The translations under genes were made by a program, and so were the position numbers. Positions 1 to 10,148 of a stretch of 64,000 bases of DNA are shown piece by piece (position 1 is the first letter of the stretch; the number at the start of each line of letters is the position of its first letter). Source of the stretch: Gammaproteobacteria bacterium (GTDB taxonomy: Bacteria; Pseudomonadota; Gammaproteobacteria; Thiohalomonadales; Thiohalomonadaceae). Location: assembly GCA_003252455.1 (NCBI GenBank), contig QKED01000109.1, positions 1-64,000 on the forward strand, read 5' to 3'. The notes beneath the pieces are model-generated. The model worked only from the letters and a program-made list of their open reading frames with translations, did not search any database and had not been told where the DNA came from.

Positions 1-3000
1 TCGAGGCCGAGGGTGTAGGTGTGGCGCTGGAGCAGGAGGCCGTCGGGGTCGTAGTAGGCGATGGCGGTGAGGCGGTCGCGGGCGTCATAGGTGGTTTCGG
101 TGGTGGTGCCGTTGCTGGCTTGGACGCCGATGGGGTTGCCGACGGGGTCGTAGCGGTAGGTGGTGGTGCCGCTGTCGTCGATGACGTCGGTAAGGCGCCC
201 AAGGCGGTCGTAGCCATAGCCGATAGTGCCGGCGGGGCTGGTGAGGGAGGTGCGGTTGCCGACGCGGTCGTAGCCGTAGTCGATGGCACCGCTGGGGCTC
301 TGCAGTCGGGTGAGGCGCCCTTGGGGGTCGTATTGGTAGTCGAGACGACCTTGGTTGTCGCTACGCCAGGCGAGTTGACCTGCAGGGGTGTAGCCGTATT
401 CGAGCTGGCGCCCGTCGGCGTAGTCGACGCGGGCTAGGCGGTCGAGGTCGTCGTATTCGAAGTGGTGGCTACGCTGGTTGAAGTCGAGATGGTCGGTGAG
501 GTTACCGACGCGGTCGTAGCTGAACTGCTCTTGTTGGCCCAGGGGGAGTGTCCGAGAGGTGATGCGCCCAAGGCGGTCGTAGGCCCACTGGGTGGTATGT
601 CGATTGGCATCGACAAGAAGGGTGAGCCGTGAGAGTTCGTCGTACGTGTAGTAGGTGGTCTGGCTCAGGGGGTCGGTGACGCTCAGGAGGTTGCCGACGC
701 CGTCGTATTCGAAGCGGGTGGTGTGGCCGAGTTCGTCACTGACGACGGTGCGGCGACCGTTGTGGTCGTACTCGAAACGGGTCTCGCTGGCCGGGTGGTC
801 GGCGGTGGCGGGGTGTTCGAGGGCGACGAGGCGGTTGGCGTCGTCATAGCGATAGCCGGTGCTGTGACCGTTGGCGTCGATGAGGGTGGTGAGGCGGCCT
901 CGCGCGTCGTAGCGGTACTCGGTAGGCTGCTCTTCGGCATCGATACGCAGGACGAGTTGCCCGGCGCGGTCGTACTCGAAGGTGGTGGTGCCACCTTCGG
1001 GGTCGGTGCGGGTGATGAGTTGGCCCACTTTGTCGTAGCCCAGTACCCAAACGGGGTCGTCGCTCGGGTCGGCAGGGGTTTCGTCGGGCAGGCGAATGTG
1101 CGTCAGACGGCCCAGGCTGTCATAGACGTAGTGGGTGGTGTTGCCATCCTGATCGGTATAGGTAGTAAGGTGCCCCTCGGCGTCATAGGTACGCGTGGTG
1201 CTGGTTTTATCGGGGTAGAGGGTCGAGACGTGACGTCCTTGGTCGTCATAACCGTATTCTGTGCGGCGTGTGAGCGGGTCGACAGCGGCGGTGCGCTGGC
1301 CACTCGGATTGTATTCGAACTGCCAGAGACCATTGTCGGGATCGGTGAGTTCGACAAGGAGACCGTCCAGGTCATAGCGATAGTGGGTCACTAGGGGTTC
1401 GTCACCGCCATTGAGCGTGCGATAGGTGGTGGCGGTGCGCTTGCGTCCGTTGAGGTCGTAGGTGTACTCGATACGCTGTCCATTGGGATGGAGAACGGTG
1501 GCTAATCGACCCTGTTCGGTGTAGGTGTAATAGGTGTTAGCGCCTTCGGCATCGGTGGCGTGCGCGATGAGCCCTTGGTCGTTGTAACTGAGGGTGAGGC
1601 CGTGTCCGAGGGCATCCTCGGTGCGGGTCAAGGGACCGGGTTGGTAGGTGGTGTAGTCGTTGTCGTAGGTGTTGGTGACCATACGCACGAGGTCAGGCCC
1701 CGTGTAACCGACGTACTGCTGGAGGTCGTTGTAGTGGGCGGTGGTGGTACGCCCAAGGGGGTCGGTTTCGTCGATGACGCGCCCACGACGGTCACGCGTC
1801 CAGTAGGTGGTACGTGCTTCCGGGTCGGTCATGCTCACTTTGTAGCCGTATTCGTCATAACCGAAGGTGGTGATCTGCTCCTGAGGGTCGATGATGTGGG
1901 TGACGGCACCGCGCTCGTTGTAGATGAAGGTGGTGGTCTGATTGAGGCGGTCGGTCTCGTATTCGAGCCGACCCTCGATATCATGACGATATTGTGTCTG
2001 TTTGCCATCGGCATCTTCGATGGCGATGAGGCGACCTTCATCGTCGTAGATCTGCTTGTTGACACGAATTCCCGCCGGATCGGTGATCTCGGTGAGGTAG
2101 TGGTCGAGGTAGCTGTAGTGGTATTGCGCCTGGCTCGGGGTCTGGACGGTGACAAGGTCGCCTTGGGCATCGTAGGTATATTGGTATTCGCTCGCATCCG
2201 GTAGGGTGATGCGGGTGATGCGATTGGCGTCGTCACGAGTGAAGTTAATCCCGTGACCGCTACTGTGGTGGATGCCTTGCGCGTCGAAGGTGAGCGATTG
2301 CCCCGTCATGGGATCGACGAGGCGGCGTAGGCCATAGCCCTGTTCAAGCTCCATGACGGTGCCATCGTCCAGGGTGAGGCGGTAGAAGGTGGGGTCGTAG
2401 GGCCGACCGAACTGCTCATCTTCCAGTTTGATGTTCTGGATGACGTTGTCGGCGAAGTGCAGTTCGTTGAAGTGCATCGATTCGAGCGTGGCCACGGTAC
2501 CTTCGAGCGGCTCGAAGACCATCGCGACCTCGTCATAAAGGGTACCATAGTTGCACTCTGGGTCGGCCTTGGCCTTGAATTTGAGGATGCGCTCACCAGG
2601 TAGGACGACACTAACGAGGTTTTCACCGATCGTTTTAATACAGAATTCTGGCTCGATGCCGTTGATCCGACTGACCAGATTCCATCCGTAGCCGGGGGTG
2701 CGCGACTCCTCCACTCGGATGCTCTGCGCCCCGAGGCCCCAGCCATACCCGAAGTCGAGGTTTTCGTGTCGACGGCGGGTGTCGTAGGTGCGCTCGATGG
2801 CGATAGGGAGACTGGCGACCGGCAAGAGGAAGTCGGCGTAGGTGATGGCGAAGTGTCCTATCTTCATTTCGCCTTCGACTGAGACGATGGTGGAGGTGCT
2901 GTTCTGCAGCCCCGTGGTATCGCTCGCCACCACCGTCAACTCATAGAAACCGTTGAGCAACTGCGTCGGGTCGAGCACGGCAATAAGGCCATCGACCACG

Positions 3001-6000
3001 GGGCCGCTCCCCTCGGCGATAAGCTGGCCCGTGCCGCCGGAGGTGGAGGTGAGCCAGACCTGGTAACCGGCGAGCCCCTCACCATCGATGGTGCCGTGAA
3101 TTTCCGTCGGGGCGGTGATGATGGCGTCGACCAGGGGCTGGGAGAGGCGCACATCCAGATTTCCCGTGGCGGGCGGCGACGTGGCGTCACGTACGGTATA
3201 GGTGAGGGTCTGGGTAACGCTCTCAAGCGAGTCGCTGACGGTGACACTCAGGGTGTGCTCGCCGACGCTCTGCTCGGGGAAGACGAAGTGGCCCTCTGCA
3301 TCGGTGGACAGGGGGTCACCATCGACGCTGGCCTCGATATGTAACTCACCAACGGTGTTGTTGATAACGAGCTGCAGGGCGATGGACTCACCGAGGAGGG
3401 GCTCCTCGGGGGTGATGGAGATGGTCACTTCTAACGATGGCTGGGGCGCAGAGACGGTGATGCCCCAATGCTGTTCAGTGGTGCTCCAGGGGTCGCTGAC
3501 ACGCAGGGTGGCCGCATAGCTCCCCGTGGCTGTCGGCAGCCACGTGATGAGGCCTTGGGCGTCGACGCCCATCCCCTCGGGCGCGTCGATCAAGGTGTAA
3601 TCGATCGGGTCCCCATCTGCGTCGATGGCCTGGGCCTCGTAGTGGTACGATTCATTCACCGTCGCGCTGACAATCGGGAGACTGGTGATTTCCGGGGCGA
3701 CATTAACGTCCAGTACAAACGCCTGGGCATCCCGCAGGCCATAGATGTTCATCGCCACTACACGTATAGAGTGTGGTCCGGCATCTTCTGTACCGGGCAT
3801 CCAGCCCAATGCCCCATCTTGGAGTGTCATTCCACTCGGCCCTTCTTCGAGCAAGTAGGTGACATCTCCGGCGAAGCTGTTCTCCACCTCGATGCGATAG
3901 CCGTAGTCGGCACCAACAGTGATCGATAACGTAGGGACGCTGATGATGGAAAAGGCGGTCTCCAGCGTGGGGTATACGATCACCGTATAGGTTTGGGTGA
4001 GGCTGGGGTAGTGCTCGGAACTCACTTGAATACTGACGTGGTGTGTCCCGACCTGAGTTGCATCGGGTAACCACTCGATGACACCAGTCTGTTTGTCGAT
4101 CGTCATACCCGAGGGTGCCATCAACAGCACATAGTCCAGGGCAACGCCATACACATTCACCACACCGACCTGGTCAGTGTAAAGCTCGCCGACGGCGGCC
4201 GACTGCCTGGGGATATATTTGAAGTAGGGTGCATGGCAAACCCCGAGCAGATCCGGGTTGGCAGGTGCGGCGAGGCACACGGTCGCAGGCGGGGTGACCG
4301 TCAGTTCAAACCCGTGTTGCTTGATCAGGCCCTCCGAATCCATGACATTGACCATCACGGAATTCGCACCAATTGAATCGGGGCGCCAGTAGATGAATCC
4401 GGTCTCAGGGTTGATCAACATACCCTGGGGAGAGAGGGAAAGCTGATACTGCAGGATGGGGTCGTGGTCGTCTTCGGCAATCACCCCATAACCATAGGTT
4501 TGACCCAGTTCGATCTGGGTAATCGGCGTCGATAGGATGATCGGCGGGGTGTTGTAGTGTTCGAGTATGGTCAAGGTGTAGCTTTGAATTACTAGCGCAC
4601 GACCATCTGACACCTCGATCTGGACCGCATGCTCACCTAGATCGGTAGTCGTAGGCACCCAAACGACCGCGCCATCGGTACCGATACTCATCCCCTGCGG
4701 AGCGCTGGCCAGACGGTAGCTGAGTGGCTGACCATCTGGGTCTTGTACAGTGACGGCGTAGTGGTAGGGCGCGTCAATCTGACCAAATAGGGGTGGCTCC
4801 GAGGTGATCTCTGGAGCGATGTTGTCGTCCACCGTGAGATAGAGCTGAATGACTTGCCGTGTCTGCACCCCAGCCAGATCCGTCACCACCACGGTGAACC
4901 GGAGTGTCTCACTCCGAGTGAGATCCGTTTCCCAATGAATGAGACCTTCGCGGGGGTCGATGGTCATCCCATCCGGGGCGCCTTCTAGGGAGAAGGTGAC
5001 GGTATCACCCATGTCGGGGTCCGAAACTTCAACCTGGTGAGTAAAGGTGACGAAGGGGTTGGATAGGAGCGCTATGTCACTCTGAGAGAGTGCGCGGTCA
5101 TAGACCCGGAGGTCGTCCATCAAGCCCTGAAAGCCCCCTACATCGCCAACCGCATTAAATCGATTCCCGATATACAGGTCGGAATGAGTGGTTTTGATTA
5201 AATTGACGTACTCATCAATGCCTACCTGTGTGCCATTGACAAACAGGCGCAACACCTCTCCATCGTAGGTCGCTGCGATGTGGGTCCAGACACCGGAGGG
5301 AATCGGATTCAGGAATACGTAGTCGACGACACTCGCTTCGGATGTAGAGTAGCCACTGCCATTGAGTGTAACGGCTGCACCAGAACGACCCAGTGTGCCA
5401 CTGGTTCCCACATCACCCACAATGACCTGCCAGTCGGGTTGTTGACTGACCAACGCACCTTTGAAATAAACTCCCGCGTTGTTTCCAATGCTCCCTGTCG
5501 GCTTTACCCAAGCCGTCGTGGTTATTGCGTCACGGATGCTCAGGCTGTCCGAGTCCTTGATAGCCAGCCAGCCCAGACCATTGCTGATGGATAAGGCTCC
5601 CCCGAACACCCCCACGTCAGAAACGGTCGTTACGCTCCCGCTTGAGCGGGGGTCGATCACTGCATGATTGGCGTACGTTGAGCTATCTTCGAAGTTACCT
5701 TCAAACGCCAAGTGCAGCACAGGGTTGTCGTTGGCGATCAGTCGACTTGCGGAGAGTCGAGGATTTTCCAGTTGATTGGTGATCACTGGGGCTTCGTTCA
5801 CGTCACTCACGTTCAGCAAGTACGTTTGCTGGTCGCTTTGAGCGCTTGGGCTCGTGACACGCACCTGGACCAAGGCCGCCTTGCTGCGATTGTTGCCTTC
5901 CAGGCACTCCTCTATCGCATTGTCGGCATCGACCACCACCACGACGTCACCCACCAGCTCACCCAAACCGATAGGGGCGAGCGTAACGGTCTCGCTTTGC

Positions 6001-9000
6001 GAGGCCGTCAACTGAGGCATGATCACGGCCCCAATGGGTACTCCCCCCTGCTCTGGCTCACCCAGATAAAAATGGACATCAAACGGATGGAGGACATCAC
6101 TGAGCCCTCGGTTGCTGATGGAGGCCGAGAGTTGCTGCTGGGATTCGTCATAATGAAGGTGGAACACCGCCAGGTCGGGCTGGTCCACGACAGCCCCAGT
6201 CTCTGCCCCCCGGGCTTGGCAGGTGAGGTTCAAGGCGCGGTTGCCCTGGACATAGGCGGGACTCCCCGTCCATTCGAGCATGCCGGTGAGCGCGTCGATG
6301 CTCATCCCCTGCGGCGCATGCACCAAGCTGAAGGTCGGCTCACGCCCGACGGGATAGTCTGCCTCTACCCTGTATCGGTAATGACGGCCCTCCTCTACTA
6401 TCGTCAGAGGTAGGCTGGTGATTTTCGGGGCAGCATTTTGGGCAGAGATCGCAAGCGTAGTCACATCCTGTACGGCACCGATATTGCCGGCGGCATCGGT
6501 CACACTCATCGTTGCGGTGAGCGTACCGTCGTCCAATCCGGTCAGATCCTGCCCGGCAACATGTACACCACCATCCGCCCCGACCTGAATGGCCGGTCCC
6601 TGTAGGGTAATGACCTGCGTGCCGTCGCTGATGGTGATGCCGTTTACAACACCACCTGGCTCGATATGTCCACTCAGGGGTACGCTGTACGCTTCGACCG
6701 CATCAATGACCTCATCACCACCATCGATAAAGTCGATCTCGTTACCGGCCGCATCCGGCATACCGTCCTCACCACCGGGACCATCGCCCGGTGCCTGAGT
6801 ATCCGGGGCAAACGATATCCGTATGGTGGCTACCTGCGAGTCGAGTTCGCCATCGTTAACGAGGAACTGAAATTCATCGACGCCGCTGGCACCCGGATTC
6901 GGGGTATACACCCATTGTGCGCCCTCGCCTGTCAGATCGCCCTGCAAGGGTAAGGTTACGCGGTGGAAAGTCAGCGCGCCCTGCTCCACGTCGCTACCGA
7001 CCAACACAATGGCGATCGCGCTATCCGGCTCCGCTTGCAGGGTCTGGTTGTACGCGATGGGAGGGTCATTCACGGGTGTTACGGTGAGCGTAACGCGCGC
7101 CTCTGAGGAGTCTAGCGCTCCATCTGTGACGCGATAGCCGAAATTATCTTGGCCAACATAGTTCTGTGCTGGGTTGTAGGTAAGATTAGAACCTGTCCCG
7201 CTGAGAAAGCCGTGTTGCGGCGGAGTCACTATGACGTAACTCAACGCATCCCCATCGGCATCATGGCCATGCAACTGCACGGAGAGGGTGGTGTCTTCAA
7301 CCACCATAAGGGCTAGGCCCTCCGCCGTCGGCATATCATTCACCGGTGTTACGTCAATGGAGATCGTCGCAACGTTGGAAAATGACTCGCCGTCACTCAC
7401 TCTGAAGCTGAGTTGATCACTCCCGTTGTAGTTGTCGTCCGGCGTGTAGGTCAGATTCGGTGAGACGCCACTGAGTTGGCCATGGTCAGGAAGGGTCAGT
7501 ACCTCGTAGTCAAGTGACAGAGCATCTATATCGCTCGCCTGCAGCACGAGCTTGATAGTGGTCTCTTCTTCGGTCGTTATGCTTGCATCATAAGCCACAG
7601 GTGCATCGTTGACCGTGTCGATGCGAATCGCGACGCTGGCGGGCGCCGAGGTGACGGTGCCATCGCTGACGCTGACGCTGAAGCTATCGGGGCCGTGGTA
7701 GTTCTCGTCCGGCGTGTAGGTGAAATCGGGGCCGCTGCCGCTGAGGGTGCCGTGCGTCGGCGCGGTGACGACGGTGTAGGTGAGCGGGTCGCCGTCGTTG
7801 TCGTGCGCGGCGAGGGTCAGTGTGGCACTGCCGTCTTCGTCGAGCACGAGGCTGGCGTCCTCGATGGTCGGGGCGTCGTTGACAGGATGGACTGTGATTC
7901 GAACTATGGCCTCATCAGAATCTGCCCCTCCGTCATTGGCCACAAACGTAAAGCTGTCATCGCCAGAGTAGTTCGGCTCTGGGGTATAGATGAGGTGAGG
8001 TACAGTGCCACTCAGGGTCCCATGATGGGGCTGGAGACGCAGCGCGAACGAAAGCATTGCACTGTCGGCATCCGTGGCACCGAGTGCGATGGAGACGGCC
8101 AGGTCTTCATCGGTGTCGACAAGCTGACTGATGGCCTTCGGGGCGCTGTTGACCGAGACAATGTGAAGGGTAACCCGCACCACCTCTGAGTTGACGATGC
8201 CATCTGTTACCCGATAGGTAAAACTATCCTCACCGGAATAGTTTGGTTCAGGCGTATAGAGAATATCCGGCCCAGTCCCGGTGATAAGCCCATGTGAAGG
8301 GGCGTCGAGCCACTCATAGACGAGAATATCGAGATCGGCATCATAGGCGGAGAGCGAGACTGGGAGAGGTGTATTCTTCTGGGTCGTAAATGTCTCGTCA
8401 CGGACCGTCGGCGGCGTATTGAAACAACGCTTCGCCCCTAAATAAGTAGCCGAGAGCCACCCTTTGCCGTTGAGTGCATAGTCACTCAGGCTGAGTGAGA
8501 CAAAGCCCGTCACGCGGTAATCGAAGCCACTCCCAGTACTTCGTGTTGTATCCCACTTCGGCAAGACGATAGGGCGTCCCAAGAGACCATCCATGGCATT
8601 ACGCACCCCCGTAGCACTCTTGACACCGGGGTTACCCTCTACCCACACCCCAGGCTCAAGAGGGTGGTCGCTCGCACCATCAGGATCCACATAGCGCCCG
8701 ACATCACCAGGGGCCGTCAAACTCGCAACCAGATCGTTTACGTTGTTACTTCCGGTCCAACTTAAAAAGGAGAAGTTGCCTTTGCCGACGCCGAGTGGGA
8801 TCCGATCGAGGGGTGCGCCTACCTCACGACCACCAATTAATGCCTGGTCGATGCCGATGGGATAGATCTGACACGTCTGCTGCGCCAACGCATCGTAGCC
8901 AAAATTGGGGAAGGGTCGAGGGTCGCTGAAGGCCGCGTTATTCGGCAACAACACGGCAGAGAGGACCCCTTCGACCCAAAACTGATGCTGGAGTAATCGG

Positions 9001-9302
9001 TTACTTCGTACCAGCGTATCCGTCTGGCCCGGGAGGGTGGCTTGATAGAGCGTCTCGCCATCGATAGTCGTCAGCCGAACCGACGCGGCGCGGGCTTCAC
9101 CGTTTCGGATAAGCCAAAGGCTATAGCCGTCTTTCTTACCTAGTGAAACCAGATAAAGGCCCGCGTTATCCCCCGCATAGGGGATTTGTGCAGCACCATC
9201 GCGTAACACCCAATCATCCAGCCGAATCGAACTTTCGGCTAGGAGTGTCGTAGAAAGGACGGTGAGCAAAAATGCGAAGAGCCAGACACGGCAAAAATTC
9301 AT
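1..9302 (-). CDS. giant secreted YD-repeat (Rhs-like) protein with cadherin-like, CARDB, LamG and Ig-like domains (C-terminus outside window)
   Basis: One minus-strand frame runs from an ATG at 9302 to the left edge, giving at least 3100 residues. I read codons near 9300, near 4800 and at 3-89 and all share this frame. The start has an AGGA upstream. Residues 1-22 are a Sec signal peptide ending LLA. About residues 285-780 hold six cadherin-like repeats with NDAP-type linkers and YTPxxNYxGxDxF cores. A CARDB-like domain lies near 1037-1141, a LamG-like domain near 1190-1404, and Ig-like (He_PIG type) repeats follow to about 1960. From about 2160 the chain is RHS: roughly 33 YD motifs such as YDRLGRLTD and YDARDRLTA. 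Such proteins act outside the cell in adhesion or as toxin-delivering shells; which applies here depends on the unseen C-terminus. No Tc or Rhs partner gene is visible. Confidence 0.9.
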   Translation of the reverse strand, partial: MNFCRVWLFAFLLTVLSTTLLAESSIRLDDWVLRDGAAQIPYAGDNAGLYLVSLGKKDGYSLWLIRNGEARAASVRLTTIDGETLYQATLPGQTDTLVRSNRLLQHQFWVEGVLSAVLLPNNAAFSDPRPFPNFGYDALAQQTCQIYPIGIDQALIGGREVGAPLDRIPLGVGKGNFSFLSWTGSNNVNDLVASLTAPGDVGRYVDPDGASDHPLEPGVWVEGNPGVKSATGVRNAMDGLLGRPIVLPKWDTTRSTGSGFDYRVTGFVSLSLSDYALNGKGWLSATYLGAKRCFNTPPTVRDETFTTQKNTPLPVSLSAYDADLDILVYEWLDAPSHGLITGTGPDILYTPEPNYSGEDSFTYRVTDGIVNSEVVRVTLHIVSVNSAPKAISQLVDTDEDLAVSIALGATDADSAMLSFALRLQPHHGTLSGTVPHLIYTPEPNYSGDDSFTFVANDGGADSDEAIVRITVHPVNDAPTIEDASLVLDEDGSATLTLAAHDNDGDPLTYTVVTAPTHGTLSGSGPDFTYTPDENYHGPDSFSVSVSDGTVTSAPASVAIRIDTVNDAPVAYDASITTEEETTIKLVLQASDIDALSLDYEVLTLPDHGQLSGVSPNLTYTPDDNYNGSDQLSFRVSDGESFSNVATISIDVTPVNDMPTAEGLALMVVEDTTLSVQLHGHDADGDALSYVIVTPPQHGFLSGTGSNLTYNPAQNYVGQDNFGYRVTDGALDSSEARVTLTVTPVNDPPIAYNQTLQAEPDSAIAIVLVGSDVEQGALTFHRVTLPLQGDLTGEGAQWVYTPNPGASGVDEFQFLVNDGELDSQVATIRISFAPDTQAPGDGPGGEDGMPDAAGNEIDFIDGGDEVIDAVEAYSVPLSGHIEPGGVVNGITISDGTQVITLQGPAIQVGADGGVHVAGQDLTGLDDGTLTATMSVTDAAGNIGAVQDVTTLAISAQNAAPKITSLPLTIVEEGRHYRYRVEADYPVGREPTFSLVHAPQGMSIDALTGMLEWTGSPAYVQGNRALNLTCQARGAETGAVVDQPDLAVFHLHYDESQQQLSASISNRGLSDVLHPFDVHFYLGEPEQGGVPIGAVIMPQLTASQSETVTLAPIGLGELVGDVVVVVDADNAIEECLEGNNRSKAALVQVRVTSPSAQSDQQTYLLNVSDVNEAPVITNQLENPRLSASRLIANDNPVLHLAFEGNFEDSSTYANHAVIDPRSSGSVTTVSDVGVFGGALSISNGLGWLAIKDSDSLSIRDAITTTAWVKPTGSIGNNAGVYFKGALVSQQPDWQVIVGDVGTSGTLGRSGAAVTLNGSGYSTSEASVVDYVFLNPIPSGVWTHIAATYDGEVLRLFVNGTQVGIDEYVNLIKTTHSDLYIGNRFNAVGDVGGFQGLMDDLRVYDRALSQSDIALLSNPFVTFTHQVEVSDPDMGDTVTFSLEGAPDGMTIDPREGLIHWETDLTRSETLRFTVVVTDLAGVQTRQVIQLYLTVDDNIAPEITSEPPLFGQIDAPYHYAVTVQDPDGQPLSYRLASAPQGMSIGTDGAVVWVPTTTDLGEHAVQIEVSDGRALVIQSYTLTILEHYNTPPIILSTPITQIELGQTYGYGVIAEDDHDPILQYQLSLSPQGMLINPETGFIYWRPDSIGANSVMVNVMDSEGLIKQHGFELTVTPPATVCLAAPANPDLLGVCHAPYFKYIPRQSAAVGELYTDQVGVVNVYGVALDYVLLMAPSGMTIDKQTGVIEWLPDATQVGTHHVSIQVSSEHYPSLTQTYTVIVYPTLETAFSIISVPTLSITVGADYGYRIEVENSFAGDVTYLLEEGPSGMTLQDGALGWMPGTEDAGPHSIRVVAMNIYGLRDAQAFVLDVNVAPEITSLPIVSATVNESYHYEAQAIDADGDPIDYTLIDAPEGMGVDAQGLITWLPTATGSYAATLRVSDPWSTTEQHWGITVSAPQPSLEVTISITPEEPLLGESIALQLVINNTVGELHIEASVDGDPLSTDAEGHFVFPEQSVGEHTLSVTVSDSLESVTQTLTYTVRDATSPPATGNLDVRLSQPLVDAIITAPTEIHGTIDGEGLAGYQVWLTSTSGGTGQLIAEGSGPVVDGLIAVLDPTQLLNGFYELTVVASDTTGLQNSTSTIVSVEGEMKIGHFAITYADFLLPVASLPIAIERTYDTRRRHENLDFGYGWGLGAQSIRVEESRTPGYGWNLVSRINGIEPEFCIKTIGENLVSVVLPGERILKFKAKADPECNYGTLYDEVAMVFEPLEGTVATLESMHFNELHFADNVIQNIKLEDEQFGRPYDPTFYRLTLDDGTVMELEQGYGLRRLVDPMTGQSLTFDAQGIHHSSGHGINFTRDDANRITRITLPDASEYQYTYDAQGDLVTVQTPSQAQYHYSYLDHYLTEITDPAGIRVNKQIYDDEGRLIAIEDADGKQTQYRHDIEGRLEYETDRLNQTTTFIYNERGAVTHIIDPQEQITTFGYDEYGYKVSMTDPEARTTYWTRDRRGRVIDETDPLGRTTTAHYNDLQQYVGYTGPDLVRMVTNTYDNDYTTYQPGPLTRTEDALGHGLTLSYNDQGLIAHATDAEGANTYYTYTEQGRLATVLHPNGQRIEYTYDLNGRKRTATTYRTLNGGDEPLVTHYRYDLDGLLVELTDPDNGLWQFEYNPSGQRTAAVDPLTRRTEYGYDDQGRHVSTLYPDKTSTTRTYDAEGHLTTYTDQDGNTTHYVYDSLGRLTHIRLPDETPADPSDDPVWVLGYDKVGQLITRTDPEGGTTTFEYDRAGQLVLRIDAEEQPTEYRYDARGRLTTLIDANGHSTGYRYDDANRLVALEHPATADHPASETRFEYDHNGRRTVVSDELGHTTRFEYDGVGNLLSVTDPLSQTTYYTYDELSRLTLLVDANRHTTQWAYDRLGRITSRTLPLGQQEQFSYDRVGNLTDHLDFNQRSHHFEYDDLDRLARVDYADGRQLEYGYTPAGQLAWRSDNQGRLDYQYDPQGRLTRLQSPSGAIDYGYDRVGNRTSLTSPAGTIGYGYDRLGRLTDVIDDSGTTTYRYDPVGNPIGVQASNGTTTETTYDARDRLTAIAYYDPDGLLLQRHTYTLGL

Positions 9303-9764
9303 GCGAAGTTCCTACTAAGCCACTTAGAACCATCGTAACGACCATAAGAAGGCGAGCTCTCATACCAGCCTTCACGAATAGCCATTCGCGGCATTCAAAA
9401 ATGAGCGTCAATTTGCAGGGGACACTCAAGGTCAGTAAAAAAAACCCAGTGAGCCCCATCGCACAATCGTTGTGACGAATCGCAGGGATACTACGCGAAT
9501 TCAGTTACACACAACAAATTAGACGCATTCTTATCTCGTAGGAATTATCAGCATTGATATGTAGGACATACCATAAACAATATGGACACCAACGCAAACC
9601 ATAACGAAGCGTCTCTTACATTAGGAGGCCGATAGAAATGTGCGACCATCATTTGCTTCACTCAATGGATAACTTCATCTATGTCCGTGCGCACTATGTA
9701 TTGATAAATAATTTCATCTGCGTATTTTTTTCGTGGGATATCAACCTGTAAAACGCAAAATGTA

Positions 9765-9780
9765 ACTGTAGCGGTACAGT
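9765..9780. promoter_or_regulatory. perfect 6-bp inverted repeat, possible operator
   Basis: ACTGTA and TACAGT are separated by GCGG. The CTG-to-CAG spacing is 8 nt, shorter than the 10 of a classical lux box. It lies about 460 bp upstream of the giant YD-repeat gene, so a regulatory role is only a guess. Confidence 0.25.
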
Positions 9781-9893
9781 AAATCTGTGCCAGAGGCATC
9801 AGGGTGTTAGCCTCAACCACATCCCTCTCATGTAAGCTGAATCAGCAAGAATGAACAAAAACTGCCGCCTGGAGACTCGAATAGCGCTAGCGC

Positions 9894-9919
9894 TGCGAGT
9901 TGCGAGTTGCGAGTTGCGA
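9894..9919. repeat. short tandem repeat, 7-bp unit TGCGAGT, about 3.7 copies
   Basis: Three exact TGCGAGT units follow one another, then a partial TGCGA. The units are far too short for a CRISPR array. This may be a slippage-prone microsatellite. Confidence 0.8.
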
Positions 9920-10091
9920 CCGTTCTACCAGGCGAAGGCCGCGAGCAAATCATCTATGGAGAACTTGGTACGACCTCTCTGCCATGAACGCAAAGGCACG
10001 CTGTAGCGGTGGTAGCACTCACGTCTGGAGCAACCCCGCATCCAAGATGCAGGAACGCCAGATCCGCTGCCTTGTGATGGCGCGATGAACC

Positions 10092-10116
10092 AAAAAAAAG
10101 CCGCCCGAAGGCGGCT
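10092..10116 (-). terminator. rho-independent terminator after soxB
   Basis: On the minus strand AGCCGCC pairs with GGCGGCT around a TTCG tetraloop and is followed by eight T residues. It lies about 33 bp beyond the soxB stop codon and closes the sox transcription unit. Confidence 0.92.
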
Positions 10117-10148
10117 CAACACGCATACCGAAGCACTGGGCTTCACTC

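Larger units (their letters stand above)
9303..10091. other. intergenic region, about 790 bp, AT-richer, no convincing gene
   Basis: This gap lies between the start of the giant YD-repeat gene and the end of soxB. It is clearly AT-richer than its flanks. The short open frames in it have no good ribosome binding site or recognisable content. It should contain the promoter of the giant gene, on the minus strand. It also holds a small palindrome at 9765-9780 and a short tandem repeat at 9894-9919, listed separately. Confidence 0.6.

Noticed and set aside
1-2800. Regular repeats suspected to be a CRISPR array
   Set aside because: The periodicity is protein-coding: the repeats are YD motifs in one continuous frame, with variable spacing and no fixed direct repeat.
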